Positions 1 to 7,239 of a stretch of 30,364 nt of DNA are shown piece after piece; within the stretch, counting starts at the first letter, position 1; every line of letters starts with the position of its first letter. The notes beneath the pieces were generated by a model. The model made no database searches. It was not told the DNA's origin and saw nothing but the letters and a program-made list of their open reading frames with translations. This DNA comes from JBAUHN01 sp049680295 (GTDB lineage: Bacteria; Pseudomonadota; Alphaproteobacteria; Rhodobacterales; Rhodobacteraceae). Position numbers and translations under genes: made by a program. The stretch is taken from positions 1 through 30,364 of the forward strand of contig JBAUHN010000485.1 of the NCBI GenBank assembly GCA_049680295.1. Reading direction: 5' to 3'.

Positions 1-449
1 TCGACAGCGTTTTCGTTCAACCCTTCCAGCATCGCCTCGGCAACGGCCGTCATTCGCGCCTCGGTGTAGCGGCTGGCAGCGGGGTTATCGCCGTCGATGT
101 TGCCGAAATTGCCCTGACCGTCGACCAGCGGATAACGGACGTTGAAATCCTGCGCCAGACGCGCCATCGCATCATAGATCGCGGCGTCGCCATGCGGGTG
201 ATAGTTGCCCATCACATCGCCGGAAATCTTGGCCGACTTGCGAAAGCCCCCGTTTGAGGCAAGCCGCAGTTCGCGCATCGCATAAAGGATGCGACGGTGC
301 ACCGGTTTCAACCCGTCGCGGGCATCTGGCAGCGCACGGTGCATGATCGTTGACAAAGCGTAGGTCAGATAGCGATCGCCCAGCGCCCGGCGCAGCGGTT
401 CTGACACTTCTGGCAGCGCGGTGTCTTTGGTATCTATCTCATCACTCAT
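1..449 (-). CDS. parC: DNA topoisomerase IV subunit A, N-terminal part
   Basis: This is the first 149 codons of the breakage-rejoining subunit of topoisomerase IV, which decatenates daughter chromosomes together with ParE. The gene runs off the left edge of the window. The reading starts at ATG 449-447 (MSDEIDTKDT). It carries the DGLKPVHRRILYAM motif (residues 45-58), the HPHGDAAIYDAM helix (84-95) and RYTEARM with the active-site tyrosine at about residue 128. The positions matching E. coli ParC Ser80 and Glu84, the main quinolone contact residues, are Ala89 and Asp93 here. GyrA is the alternative, but the acidic, ParC-like N-terminus and the AASRYTEAR context favour ParC. No strong Shine-Dalgarno sequence precedes the start. 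The next gene on the right is divergent. Confidence 0.93.
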   Translation of the reverse strand, partial: MSDEIDTKDTALPEVSEPLRRALGDRYLTYALSTIMHRALPDARDGLKPVHRRILYAMRELRLASNGGFRKSAKISGDVMGNYHPHGDAAIYDAMARLAQDFNVRYPLVDGQGNFGNIDGDNPAASRYTEARMTAVAEAMLEGLNENAV

Positions 450-829
450 GGTGCTATGTAACGAGCCATTCTGCGCGGAACAAGCGGACAAAATTTCCGC
501 AATTCCCCGCGACTGCGCTTTGGAACAAAACCGCAACAGGTTTCACAGCCTGTTACATGCTGTAACACTACGTCCGATTGCGAAGGTTTCTTTTGGCGTT
601 TAATCGCGCGTAACCACTGGTTGTGTTATCATGAACGCAGCTGCACCAGTCGATTCCTCCTCCTGTTTTTGGCCAAAGAACCCGGCCATGCGTGACCTAA
701 GTGTTACAATTCGCAAGCAGGGGAAGGATCAAACGCTTTTCCCTATGCCAGAATCGGTTGGCACTGTTAGAACATCTTGGCGCCTTAGGTGTGTACCGTT
801 TGCCAAGGCCTGTAATGAGGAATTTATTG
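450..829. other. Divergent intergenic region, parC / SH3 gene
   Basis: These 380 bases separate two divergent genes and must hold both promoters. I see no convincing coding sequence: short open frames here have no recognisable composition or ribosome-binding site. The notable content is five copies of GTTAC or its complement GTAAC, at 458-462, 552-556, 562-566, 610-614 and 703-707. Two of them form the inverted repeat listed separately. Confidence 0.5.
551..567. repeat. Inverted repeat, possible operator
   Basis: The sequence TGTTACATGCTGTAACA has perfect 6-base arms around a 5-base spacer. It lies about 100 bases upstream of parC and 260 bases upstream of the SH3 gene. The size and symmetry suit a dimeric repressor or activator, but the cognate protein is unknown. 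No T-run follows, so it is not a terminator. Confidence 0.35.
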
Positions 830-1426
830 ATGAAACGCTTTGTTTTCTTGTCGTTCGGCTTTTTGGGCTGGGCATTTTATGAAGTAACCGGTGGATCAGA
901 TTTCGATCCGATTGCAACCCGCGCCGCCATTGTAGAAGCCCGCGGCGGCACTGTTATCGCCGAGCCTGGTCAGGGAAATGCATCCGATCTGGCTGCGCAA
1001 ACACCCGCAAACGAACCCGTGGTTACACGTGTGGCACTGAACCTTACGTCTTTGGCCGATGTGCTAGAGGCGGACGCCGAACCCGCGGTTACACCCGAAC
1101 CTGAACCCATCCGCGTGGTCAAAACGGTACTCCCGGCCAATGACACCGTCGAAACCCTCGTGCTACCAAGTCTGGTTGCGCCGATTTATGAAGGCTCGGT
1201 TGCCGTCTCAACCCTGTCACAGGGCGCGACCGACATCCGTTCGGTCACAGGCAATGCCGTCAATGTGCGCAGCGGTCCGGGCACGTCTTATGATGCTGTT
1301 TCAACTCTGCGCCTGGGTGATCAGGTCGAGATATTGCAAGACACCGGGTCAGGCTGGGTCGAATTTCGCCGCATGGATACCGGCACCATTGGCTGGGTTG
1401 CCGATTTTCTGTTGACCGACGGCTGA
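830..1426 (+). CDS. Exported protein with C-terminal bacterial SH3 domain
   Basis: This 198-residue protein has a hydrophobic N-terminus (about residues 3-18), likely a signal peptide or membrane anchor. A Pro/Glu/Ala-rich low-complexity linker (about 40-120) leads to a bacterial SH3 (SH3_3) domain at about 136-196. The domain shows the typical pattern VNVRSGPGTSYDAVSTLRLGD followed in the same domain by GWV and GWVADFLL near the end. Such domains usually bind peptidoglycan or protein partners in the periplasm; no catalytic domain is present. I chose ATG 830 because AATGAGGA lies 9 bases upstream and the longer frame from 701 has no export signal or ribosome-binding site. It is followed after 67 bases by the short-chain dehydrogenase, perhaps on the same transcript. 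The specific role is unknown. Confidence 0.8.
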   Translation: MKRFVFLSFGFLGWAFYEVTGGSDFDPIATRAAIVEARGGTVIAEPGQGNASDLAAQTPANEPVVTRVALNLTSLADVLEADAEPAVTPEPEPIRVVKTVLPANDTVETLVLPSLVAPIYEGSVAVSTLSQGATDIRSVTGNAVNVRSGPGTSYDAVSTLRLGDQVEILQDTGSGWVEFRRMDTGTIGWVADFLLTDG

Positions 1427-1493
1427 CAGCACCCATTGCACCTATCGTCATCTGCGGGCATCAAAGCCCAGGATTGATCTTAAAGGTGCGCGC

Positions 1494-2324
1494 GTGACAC
1501 GAAAATCCATTCTGATTACCGGCTGCTCATCCGGCATCGGCTATGCGGCAGCCGTTGGATTGCGGACCAAAGGCTGGCGCGTATTTGCCAGTTGCCGCAA
1601 GCCCGAAGATTGCGCCCGCCTGCGTGCCGAAGGATTTGACAGCCCGTTGCTGGACTATGCCGACGCCAAGACCATCGCATCCGCACTCAGCGAAGTTCTG
1701 ACCGCCACGGAAGGCACATTGGACGCCGTTTTCAACAACGGCGCATTTGCCACACCAGGTGCTGTCGAAGACTTGCCAACCGACGCCCTGCGCGAGATTT
1801 TTGAAGCCAATTTCTTTGGCTGGCATGACCTGACCCGCGCAGTAATCCCGATTATGCGGGCCCAAGGCCACGGCCATATCGTCCAATGTTCATCCGTGTT
1901 GGGTTTCGTGACGATGCCATGGCGAGGCGCGTACAACGCCACGAAATTTGCGCTCGAAGGGCTGACAGACACGCTGCGCATCGAAATGCGCGACACAGAT
2001 ATTCACGTGATCCTGATCGAACCAGGGCCAATCACCACCAAATTCCGGATAAATGCCATCCAGAATTTTGAGCGCTGGATAGATTGGCAATCCTCGCCTC
2101 GTGCCGACCAATATGACAAGGAACTGCGCAAAAGACTGTATGAAAGTTCCGGCTCCGACACATTTGAGCTGCCCCCCGAGGCGGTGGTAGAAAAGCTTGT
2201 GACAGCGCTGAATGCCAAACGTCCCAAGCCGCGATATTTCGTCACAACCCCCACCTACATCATGGCGATATTCCGGCGCATTTTACCTGTTCGCGCCTTG
2301 GATTGGGTGTTGTCGCGCGGATGA
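1494..2324 (+). CDS. Short-chain dehydrogenase/reductase (SDR)
   Basis: This is a 276-residue classical SDR, an NAD(P)-dependent oxidoreductase with a Rossmann fold. The cofactor loop TGCSSGIG is at residues 9-16. The NNAG-like motif reads NNGAF at 81-85. The catalytic Ser is at 133/134, and the Tyr-x-x-x-Lys motif is YNATK with Tyr147 and Lys151. The segment EPGPITTKF (176-184) is the usual substrate-loop entry. The start is GTG 1494, preceded by AAAGG at 1482-1486. The substrate cannot be read from sequence. The C-terminal YFVTTPTYIMAIFRRILP segment is shared by SDRs annotated as lipid or retinol-type dehydrogenases, so a hydrophobic substrate is possible. It sits between the SH3 gene and the small membrane protein gene, all on the plus strand. 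Confidence 0.9.
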   Translation: MTRKSILITGCSSGIGYAAAVGLRTKGWRVFASCRKPEDCARLRAEGFDSPLLDYADAKTIASALSEVLTATEGTLDAVFNNGAFATPGAVEDLPTDALREIFEANFFGWHDLTRAVIPIMRAQGHGHIVQCSSVLGFVTMPWRGAYNATKFALEGLTDTLRIEMRDTDIHVILIEPGPITTKFRINAIQNFERWIDWQSSPRADQYDKELRKRLYESSGSDTFELPPEAVVEKLVTALNAKRPKPRYFVTTPTYIMAIFRRILPVRALDWVLSRG

Positions 2325-2404
2325 TACGGCACTGGGCATAAGAATCCGTTTCGCTTTTGGCGTTCACCCCGCTACATCTGCCGCAACATACGAAAGGAAG
2401 CCAG

Positions 2405-2611
2405 ATGCTGAATGACCCATTGCTGATCGTCGTTGTGCTGGCCTGCGTGGCGGTTGTTGTCGTGCTGATGCTGGGCCTTGGCGGTTTCGCCTCGGGCGGT
2501 GCATTCAACAAGAAAAACAGCAACAAATTGATGCGCTACCGTATCCTTGCGCAATTCATCGCTGTCATATTGATTGTCATTTACATCTATTTCAGAAAAT
2601 CAGGGGGCTAA
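2405..2611 (+). CDS. HIG1-like twin transmembrane helix small protein
   Basis: This is a 68-residue inner-membrane protein with two hydrophobic helices (about 6-28 and 48-63). Between them is a basic loop reading GGAFNKKNSNKLMRYRILAQ. The loop contains Arg44-x-Arg46-x-x-x-Gln50, the R-x-R-x3-Q part of the motif seen in the HIG1/Rcf1 family. In mitochondria those proteins associate with respiratory complexes; the bacterial members are largely uncharacterised. The start ATG 2405 follows AAAGGAAG at 2393-2400; an upstream in-frame start at 2357 lacks such a site. The stop is only 6 bases before the adenosyltransferase start, so the two are probably co-transcribed and possibly translationally coupled. 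The family call is firm; a respiratory role is inference. Confidence 0.85.
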   Translation: MLNDPLLIVVVLACVAVVVVLMLGLGGFASGGAFNKKNSNKLMRYRILAQFIAVILIVIYIYFRKSGG

Positions 2612-2617
2612 TGCACC

Positions 2618-3190
2618 ATGGTCGTTCTCAACAAGATCTATACCAAAACCGGCGACGCGGGCGAAACTGCATTGGGCAACGGCGCACGGGTCGCAAAATA
2701 TGATCTGCGCGTGACCGCTTATGGAACCTCGGACGAATTGAATTCCTTCGTAGGTGTGGCGCGTCTGGCGGCAAATGGCCCAATGGACGCAGCCCTAAGC
2801 CGCATTCAAAACGACCTGTTTGATCTGGGTGCGGACCTGTGCAGACCAGATATGGAAAAAGACGCCGCGGCCGAATACCCGCCTTTGCGGATGAACGACG
2901 CGCAAGTCACACGGCTGGAGCAAGAAATTGATGCGATGAATGCAAACCTTGCACCGCTGCGCAGCTTTATTCTGCCTGGTGGCACAGCCTTGTCAGCCCA
3001 TCTGCATGTCTGCCGCACAGTATCGCGCCGCGCCGAGCGTTTAAGCGTCGAGCTTGCCACCGCGGCGCCGATCAACACATCCGCCGTCAAATACCTAAAC
3101 CGCCTGAGTGACTGGTTTTTTGTGGCAGCACGCATCGCAAACGACGATGGCAAAATCGACGTGCTTTGGGTGCCGGGCGCCAACCGATGA
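2618..3190 (+). CDS. Cob(I)alamin adenosyltransferase, PduO type
   Basis: This 190-residue enzyme transfers the adenosyl group of ATP to cob(I)alamin to make adenosylcobalamin. All hallmarks of the PduO/MMAB family are visible: the ATP-binding N-terminal motif TKTGDAGET (9-17), YGTSDELNSFVG (35-46), FILPGG (117-122), the CRTVSRRAER helix (132-141) and YLNRLSDWFFVAAR (159-172). The length is normal for the family. The start is ATG 2618, with a GGGGG stretch at 2602-2606 as a possible weak ribosome-binding site. Adenosylcobalamin would be needed in this organism by methylmalonyl-CoA and ethylmalonyl-CoA mutases, which fits the nearby etfBA and the mcd gene further along. It lies 180 bases before etfB. 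Confidence 0.95.
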   Translation: MVVLNKIYTKTGDAGETALGNGARVAKYDLRVTAYGTSDELNSFVGVARLAANGPMDAALSRIQNDLFDLGADLCRPDMEKDAAAEYPPLRMNDAQVTRLEQEIDAMNANLAPLRSFILPGGTALSAHLHVCRTVSRRAERLSVELATAAPINTSAVKYLNRLSDWFFVAARIANDDGKIDVLWVPGANR

Positions 3191-3370
3191 TCCCATGACC
3201 TTGCCCCGGTATTTTGTATGAATATCCTGAAAAGCGTAATATCCGGCGCGCTAAGGCCCCGAAATGGCGATTTTGAACTGTATCGCAACGACCAGCTTCG
3301 TTAAACACCGCCCAGAGACACCAAATGACCGGCCCAAAAGCCAAGGTCGCAACCAAGGAGAAAACCGCAA

Positions 3371-4129
3371 ATGAAGGTTCTGGTACCTGTCAAACGCGTG
3401 ATCGACTATAACGTAAAAGTACGCGTGAAAGCGGACGGATCGGGAGTTGATCTTGCCAACGTAAAGATGTCGATGAACCCGTTTGACGAAATTTCCGTCG
3501 AACAGGCCATCCGTCTGAAAGAAGCCGGTCAGGCGGACGAAGTGATCGCCGTCTCAATTGGCGTCAAACAATCCCAGGAAACGTTGCGCACTGCGCTGGC
3601 GATGGGTGCAGACCGCGCCATTCTTGTGATTGCCGCCGACGACGTGCACCAGGACATTGAACCGCTGGCCGTTGCCAAGATTCTGAAGGCGATTGTCGAC
3701 GAAGAACAGCCTGGTCTGGTGCTCTGCGGCAAGCAGGCAATTGACAACGATATGAACGCCACTGGCCAAATGCTCGCCGCCCTGTTGGGCTGGAGCCAGG
3801 CTACCTTTGCCTCCGAGATCGAAATTGAAGGTGATAAAGCCAAAGTCACACGCGAAGTTGACGGCGGCCTGCAAACCATTCAGGTCGCAATGCCATCCGT
3901 GATGACAGTTGATCTGCGATTGAATGAGCCGCGCTATGCGTCATTGCCTAACATCATGAAGGCCAAGAAAAAGCCGATGGACGAAAAAACCGCCGCCGAC
4001 TACGGCGTTGACGTCACACCACGTCTGGAAATCATCCAGACGGTTGAACCGGCGTCGCGGGCCGCAGGTATCAAAGTGGCATCGGTGGACGAGCTGGTCG
4101 CGAAACTTAAAGAAGCGGGGACTGTATAA
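3371..4129 (+). CDS. etfB: Electron transfer flavoprotein beta subunit
   Basis: This 252-residue small subunit of ETF binds AMP and docks acyl-CoA dehydrogenases. It carries electrons from them, via EtfA-bound FAD, to ETF-quinone oxidoreductase. The N-terminus MKVLVPVKRVIDYNVKVR, the segment VGVKQSQETLRTALAMGAD (65-81) and GKQAIDNDMNATGQM (120-134) match the AMP-binding fold. The recognition loop LPNIMKAKKKP (192-202) is present and identical in style to mitochondrial ETF. The ribosome-binding site AAGGAG is at 3355-3360. The TAA stop shares one base with the ATG of etfA, so the subunits are translationally coupled. A likely client encoded in this window is Mcd at 17797. Confidence 0.97.
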   Translation: MKVLVPVKRVIDYNVKVRVKADGSGVDLANVKMSMNPFDEISVEQAIRLKEAGQADEVIAVSIGVKQSQETLRTALAMGADRAILVIAADDVHQDIEPLAVAKILKAIVDEEQPGLVLCGKQAIDNDMNATGQMLAALLGWSQATFASEIEIEGDKAKVTREVDGGLQTIQVAMPSVMTVDLRLNEPRYASLPNIMKAKKKPMDEKTAADYGVDVTPRLEIIQTVEPASRAAGIKVASVDELVAKLKEAGTV

Positions 4130-5058
4130 TGACTGTACTTCTTTTGGGCGAAGTCACCGACGGCGAACTGGCAATGGACGCCACAGCCAAGGCAGTCACA
4201 GCCGCGCAATCCTTGGGCGATGTCGTTGTACTGTGCACAGGTGCGACATGCGCTGCTGCCGCCGCCGAAGCCGCAACAATTTCGGGCGTTGCCAAAGTGC
4301 TCTGCGCCGAAGACGCAATCTACGGAAAACGTCTGGCCGAACCAGTGGCCGATCTTTTGGTGTCGCTGTCGGGCGACTATGAGCATATTGTCGCACCTGC
4401 AACCACCGACGCCAAAAACATCATGCCGCGCGTTGCCGCGATGATGGACGTTATGATCATTTCTGACGCAACCGGCGTGATCGACGCAAACACTTTTGAA
4501 CGCCCGATCTATGCAGGCAACGCCATGCAAACCGTCAAATCATCTGATGCGAAAAAGGTCATCACCTTCCGTGGCTCGACCTTTGATGCCGCTGAAACAG
4601 GTGGGTCCGCATCGGTTGAAAACATCAGCGCTGCGGGTGATCCGGGCCTTAGCTCATGGGTCGAAGACAAAGTTGCCGCAAGCGACCGCCCCGAACTGAC
4701 ATCCGCCGGGATCGTTGTATCAGGCGGCCGTGGTGTCGGATCAGAAGAAGACTTTGCGCTGATCGAAAAACTGGCAGACAAACTTGGCGCGGCCGTCGGC
4801 GCATCGCGTGCTGCGGTCGATTCAGGCTATGCCCCCAACGATTGGCAAGTCGGTCAAACCGGCAAAGTCGTCGCCCCTGACCTTTATGTCGCCGTCGGTA
4901 TCTCAGGCGCAATCCAGCATTTGGCCGGTATGAAAGACAGCAAAGTCATCGTGGCGATCAACAAAGACGAAGAGGCGCCGATCTTCCAGGTTGCCGATTT
5001 CGGCCTTGTTGCAGACCTGTTTGACGCGGTGCCCGAGCTTATAGAAAAGCTGGGCTAA
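4129..5058 (+). CDS. etfA: Electron transfer flavoprotein alpha subunit
   Basis: This is the 309-residue FAD-binding subunit of ETF. The C-terminal FAD domain shows VVSGGRGVGSEEDF (196-209), GASRAAVDSGY (224-234), QVGQTGKVVAPDLYVAVGISG (240-260) with the following AIQH, and INKDEEAPIF (277-286). These include the Arg (201), Ser, Gln-Thr and His (264) contacts expected around the isoalloxazine. The N-terminal half is the more variable subunit-interface domain. The length is typical. The start ATG 4129 overlaps the etfB stop by one base. The gene is followed 22 bases later by a long hairpin terminator shared with the convergent DUF6473-type gene. Confidence 0.97.
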   Translation: MTVLLLGEVTDGELAMDATAKAVTAAQSLGDVVVLCTGATCAAAAAEAATISGVAKVLCAEDAIYGKRLAEPVADLLVSLSGDYEHIVAPATTDAKNIMPRVAAMMDVMIISDATGVIDANTFERPIYAGNAMQTVKSSDAKKVITFRGSTFDAAETGGSASVENISAAGDPGLSSWVEDKVAASDRPELTSAGIVVSGGRGVGSEEDFALIEKLADKLGAAVGASRAAVDSGYAPNDWQVGQTGKVVAPDLYVAVGISGAIQHLAGMKDSKVIVAINKDEEAPIFQVADFGLVADLFDAVPELIEKLG

Positions 5059-5080
5059 GCCGCCACACCCTGAAACAACA

Positions 5081-5111
5081 AAACGACCCGTGCATTTCGC
5101 ATGGGTCGTTT
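5081..5111. terminator. Bidirectional hairpin terminator after etfA
   Basis: A 13-base stem (AAACGACCCGTGC pairing with GCATGGGTCGTTT, one G-T pair) encloses a 5-base loop ATTTC. The stem is flanked by A-rich sequence on the left and by GTTT on the right. It lies in the 57-base gap between the convergent stops at 5058 and 5116, so it can end transcripts from both strands. Confidence 0.85.
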
Positions 5112-5115
5112 GCGT

Positions 5116-5952
5116 TTAAAGCATCCGCGCCAATGTTTTGGCCAATGCATCCGCAGCGTCAGCATGCGTTTTCGGTCCCAGCACCCCCTTGACCGTTGGC
5201 GCCTCCAGGTCACTGAAATACATGTCATCCGCAGCGCAGGCCATAGCGTCAGCTGTCGCTGTCACTTCGACGAATTCGGTTGCATAGGATGACAAGGCAT
5301 CCAGCATTTCGCGGGTCACAAACAAGGGGTCCATAGATTTCGTTGGATGAAACCCCATATCAGCCTCCAATGGCGGTGGCCGGTCCGCCATCCACAAAAG
5401 CACAGTTTTTCCGTTCACCCGTTCAAGCAACAACCGCATCCGCGCCACCCAGGCTGCCTGCAATTCCTGACGCACCGTCGCAAATCGCTCAACCGAGACG
5501 ACGTGCAGGCAGTTCAGCATATGTTTGGTAAAGTGGAATTCGGTAAAATCCACATCACGGTAAATCGTGCGCACCATTGGCGATGCCGCGACAATCCGGT
5601 CATTGCGACGCGGATGCACCGAATAAAACCTGTTGGACAGGTTTTGCGCCCCAAGAACCTGAACAACAGTGGCCCGCGATTGGTCGACCGCATGCGAAAT
5701 CATCGCATCGTTTAAAAAAACATCAACGCCGGCATTGGGAATGCCAAAGTTCACACAATTCACCCCCAACTCCGTTTCGGTCATCGCAGGAAACGGCGTT
5801 CTGATGAATTTTCCATAAGTTTCCGCCCCTCCGATGAACGCAATAAAAGGCGCGTCCAGACGCCGTTTTGGTCCACGGAATAACAGTTTCGACTTGCCAT
5901 AACGGCACGGTAAATAGTCAAGTGCCCCCGGCCCTAATGATCCGTAGGTCAT
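5116..5952 (-). CDS. DUF6473-type protein of unknown function
   Basis: This 278-residue protein has no signal peptide or membrane helix. I recognise it as similar to a family common in roseobacters and, I believe, named DUF6473. Recognisable stretches are CRYGKSKLLFRGPKR, FIGGAETYGKF with a Gly-Gly-x-Glu-Thr turn, VNFGIPNAGVDVFLND, VVQVLGAQNLSNRFYSVHPRRND and VDFTEFHFTKHML. The early GGAET and the later PNAG and conserved Asn/His positions give a hydrolase-like, possibly SGNH-type, impression, but no catalytic triad can be assigned with confidence. I prefer ATG 5952, with AAGGG/GGTG upstream, over the GTG at 5961. It is transcribed away from hbd and converges on etfA. The family name is from memory; the function is unknown. 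Confidence 0.75.
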   Translation of the reverse strand: MTYGSLGPGALDYLPCRYGKSKLLFRGPKRRLDAPFIAFIGGAETYGKFIRTPFPAMTETELGVNCVNFGIPNAGVDVFLNDAMISHAVDQSRATVVQVLGAQNLSNRFYSVHPRRNDRIVAASPMVRTIYRDVDFTEFHFTKHMLNCLHVVSVERFATVRQELQAAWVARMRLLLERVNGKTVLLWMADRPPPLEADMGFHPTKSMDPLFVTREMLDALSSYATEFVEVTATADAMACAADDMYFSDLEAPTVKGVLGPKTHADAADALAKTLARML

Positions 5953-6111
5953 ATCACCCACCCTTTGCTGTTTCTCACCAGCTCTGAAAATGACCTCCTC
6001 GTCCTTAGATTTTCTTAACGCGTCAATTTGAGACGGATTTTAACCGATCTGCGCCCTTGCAGCCCATGGCTTCTGCCCCCTATTGTCCGACAGGCAGTCA
6101 AAGGGTGCGTC

Positions 6112-6987
6112 ATGGAAATAACCAAAATCGGGATCGTAGGTGCCGGACAAATGGGCAACGGCATCGCACACGTTCTATCACTGGCCGGATATGATGTCCT
6201 GCTGAATGACATAAGCGACGAAGCCCTCAAGAATGCCATGACCTTGATGGCCCAGAATATGGACCGCCAGGTCACCCGCGGTAAAATCACCGGCGCAGAC
6301 CAGACCAAAGCACTGGCGCGCATAACTACTACCGCGACCCTGTCAGATCTGGGCCAATCCGACCTGATCATCGAGGCCGCAACCGAACGCGAAACAGTCA
6401 AACAGGCAATTTTTGAGGATTTGCTACCGCATCTTCAAGCGCACACTATCCTGACCTCAAACACCTCCTCCATCTCGATCACCAGGCTTGCCAGCCGAAC
6501 GGACCGGCCCGAAAAATTCATGGGGTTCCACTTTATGAATCCGGTTCCGGTAATGCAGCTGGTCGAACTGATCCGCGGCATTGCCACGGATGAGGCAACC
6601 TTTGCCGCCTGCAAGAAAGTCGTCGAACGGCTGGGCAAAACCGCTGCCTCAGCCGAAGATTTCCCCGCATTCATCGTCAATCGCATTTTAATGCCAATGA
6701 TCAACGAAGCCGTCTACACCCTCTACGAAGGTGTCGGTAACGTTCAATCCATCGACAGCTCAATGAAGCTGGGCGCCAACCATCCCATGGGCCCGCTGGA
6801 ATTGGCTGACTTTATCGGCCTCGACACCTGCCTTGCGATCATGAACGTGCTGCATGATGGGCTTGCCGACACCAAATACCGCCCCTGCCCTTTGCTCACC
6901 AAATACGTCGAGGCCGGATGGCTGGGGCGCAAAACCCAACGCGGCTTTTACGACTATCGCGGCGAAACCCCCGTCCCAACGCGCTAA
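6112..6987 (+). CDS. hbd: 3-hydroxybutyryl-CoA dehydrogenase
   Basis: This 291-residue enzyme oxidises (S)-3-hydroxyacyl-CoA to 3-oxoacyl-CoA with NAD(P). The Rossmann motif GIVGAGQMGNGIA is at residues 7-19. IIEAATERETVKQAIF (86-101) and SNTSSISI (116-123) are typical. The catalytic dyad His140 (GFHFMNPVPVMQLVE) and Glu152 has the 12-residue spacing of mammalian enzymes, and Asn190 lies in VNRILMPMINEA. The C-terminal domain ends with LGRKTQRGFYDY. The start is ATG 6112 with AAAGGG at 6100-6105; the upstream extension to 6028 has no ribosome-binding site. It stands alone between two minus-strand genes. It could act in fatty-acid or butyrate metabolism. The ethylmalonyl-CoA pathway usually uses the (R)-isomer, so its place there is uncertain. 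Confidence 0.95.
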   Translation: MEITKIGIVGAGQMGNGIAHVLSLAGYDVLLNDISDEALKNAMTLMAQNMDRQVTRGKITGADQTKALARITTTATLSDLGQSDLIIEAATERETVKQAIFEDLLPHLQAHTILTSNTSSISITRLASRTDRPEKFMGFHFMNPVPVMQLVELIRGIATDEATFAACKKVVERLGKTAASAEDFPAFIVNRILMPMINEAVYTLYEGVGNVQSIDSSMKLGANHPMGPLELADFIGLDTCLAIMNVLHDGLADTKYRPCPLLTKYVEAGWLGRKTQRGFYDYRGETPVPTR

Positions 6988-7216
6988 AGCATCCCGCCTT
7001 TGCTTCCTGGGTATCTCGTATTTCTTTTCGCGTTCAAAACTCTGATTTGACGCCACAAAGCGTGATCATGTTGCAGGCAAGGCTCTATGAACCGCTTCCA
7101 ATTGGCAAAAATATCGCCGCCGGAGGCCAGAAAACTATTCTGATCCCCCATCTTGATCAAACGCCACATTTCTGCGGATCACCGATCCAAGGATATATGC
7201 AAATAAGGAATGGAAT

Positions 7217-7230
7217 GCGCCGCAAGGCGC
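7217..7230. terminator. Small GC hairpin near acyltransferase 3' end
   Basis: GCGCC and GGCGC pair around a GCAA tetraloop 10 bases after the stop of the minus-strand acyltransferase. On that strand a moderately T-rich tract (ATTCCATTCCTTATTT) follows. It may also lie at the end of hbd transcripts coming from the left. The stem is short and the T-run is imperfect, so the call is tentative. Confidence 0.35.
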
Positions 7231-7239
7231 CCCTTTGTG

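Noticed and set aside
701..829. Upstream extension of the SH3 protein to an ATG at 701
   Set aside because: It adds 43 residues without a ribosome-binding site and hides the hydrophobic export segment; ATG 830 has AATGAGGA at the right distance.
1527..1996. Open frames of 113-119 codons on the minus strand
   Set aside because: They lie wholly inside the SDR gene, have no recognisable domains or ribosome-binding sites, and are antisense shadows of a GC-biased gene.
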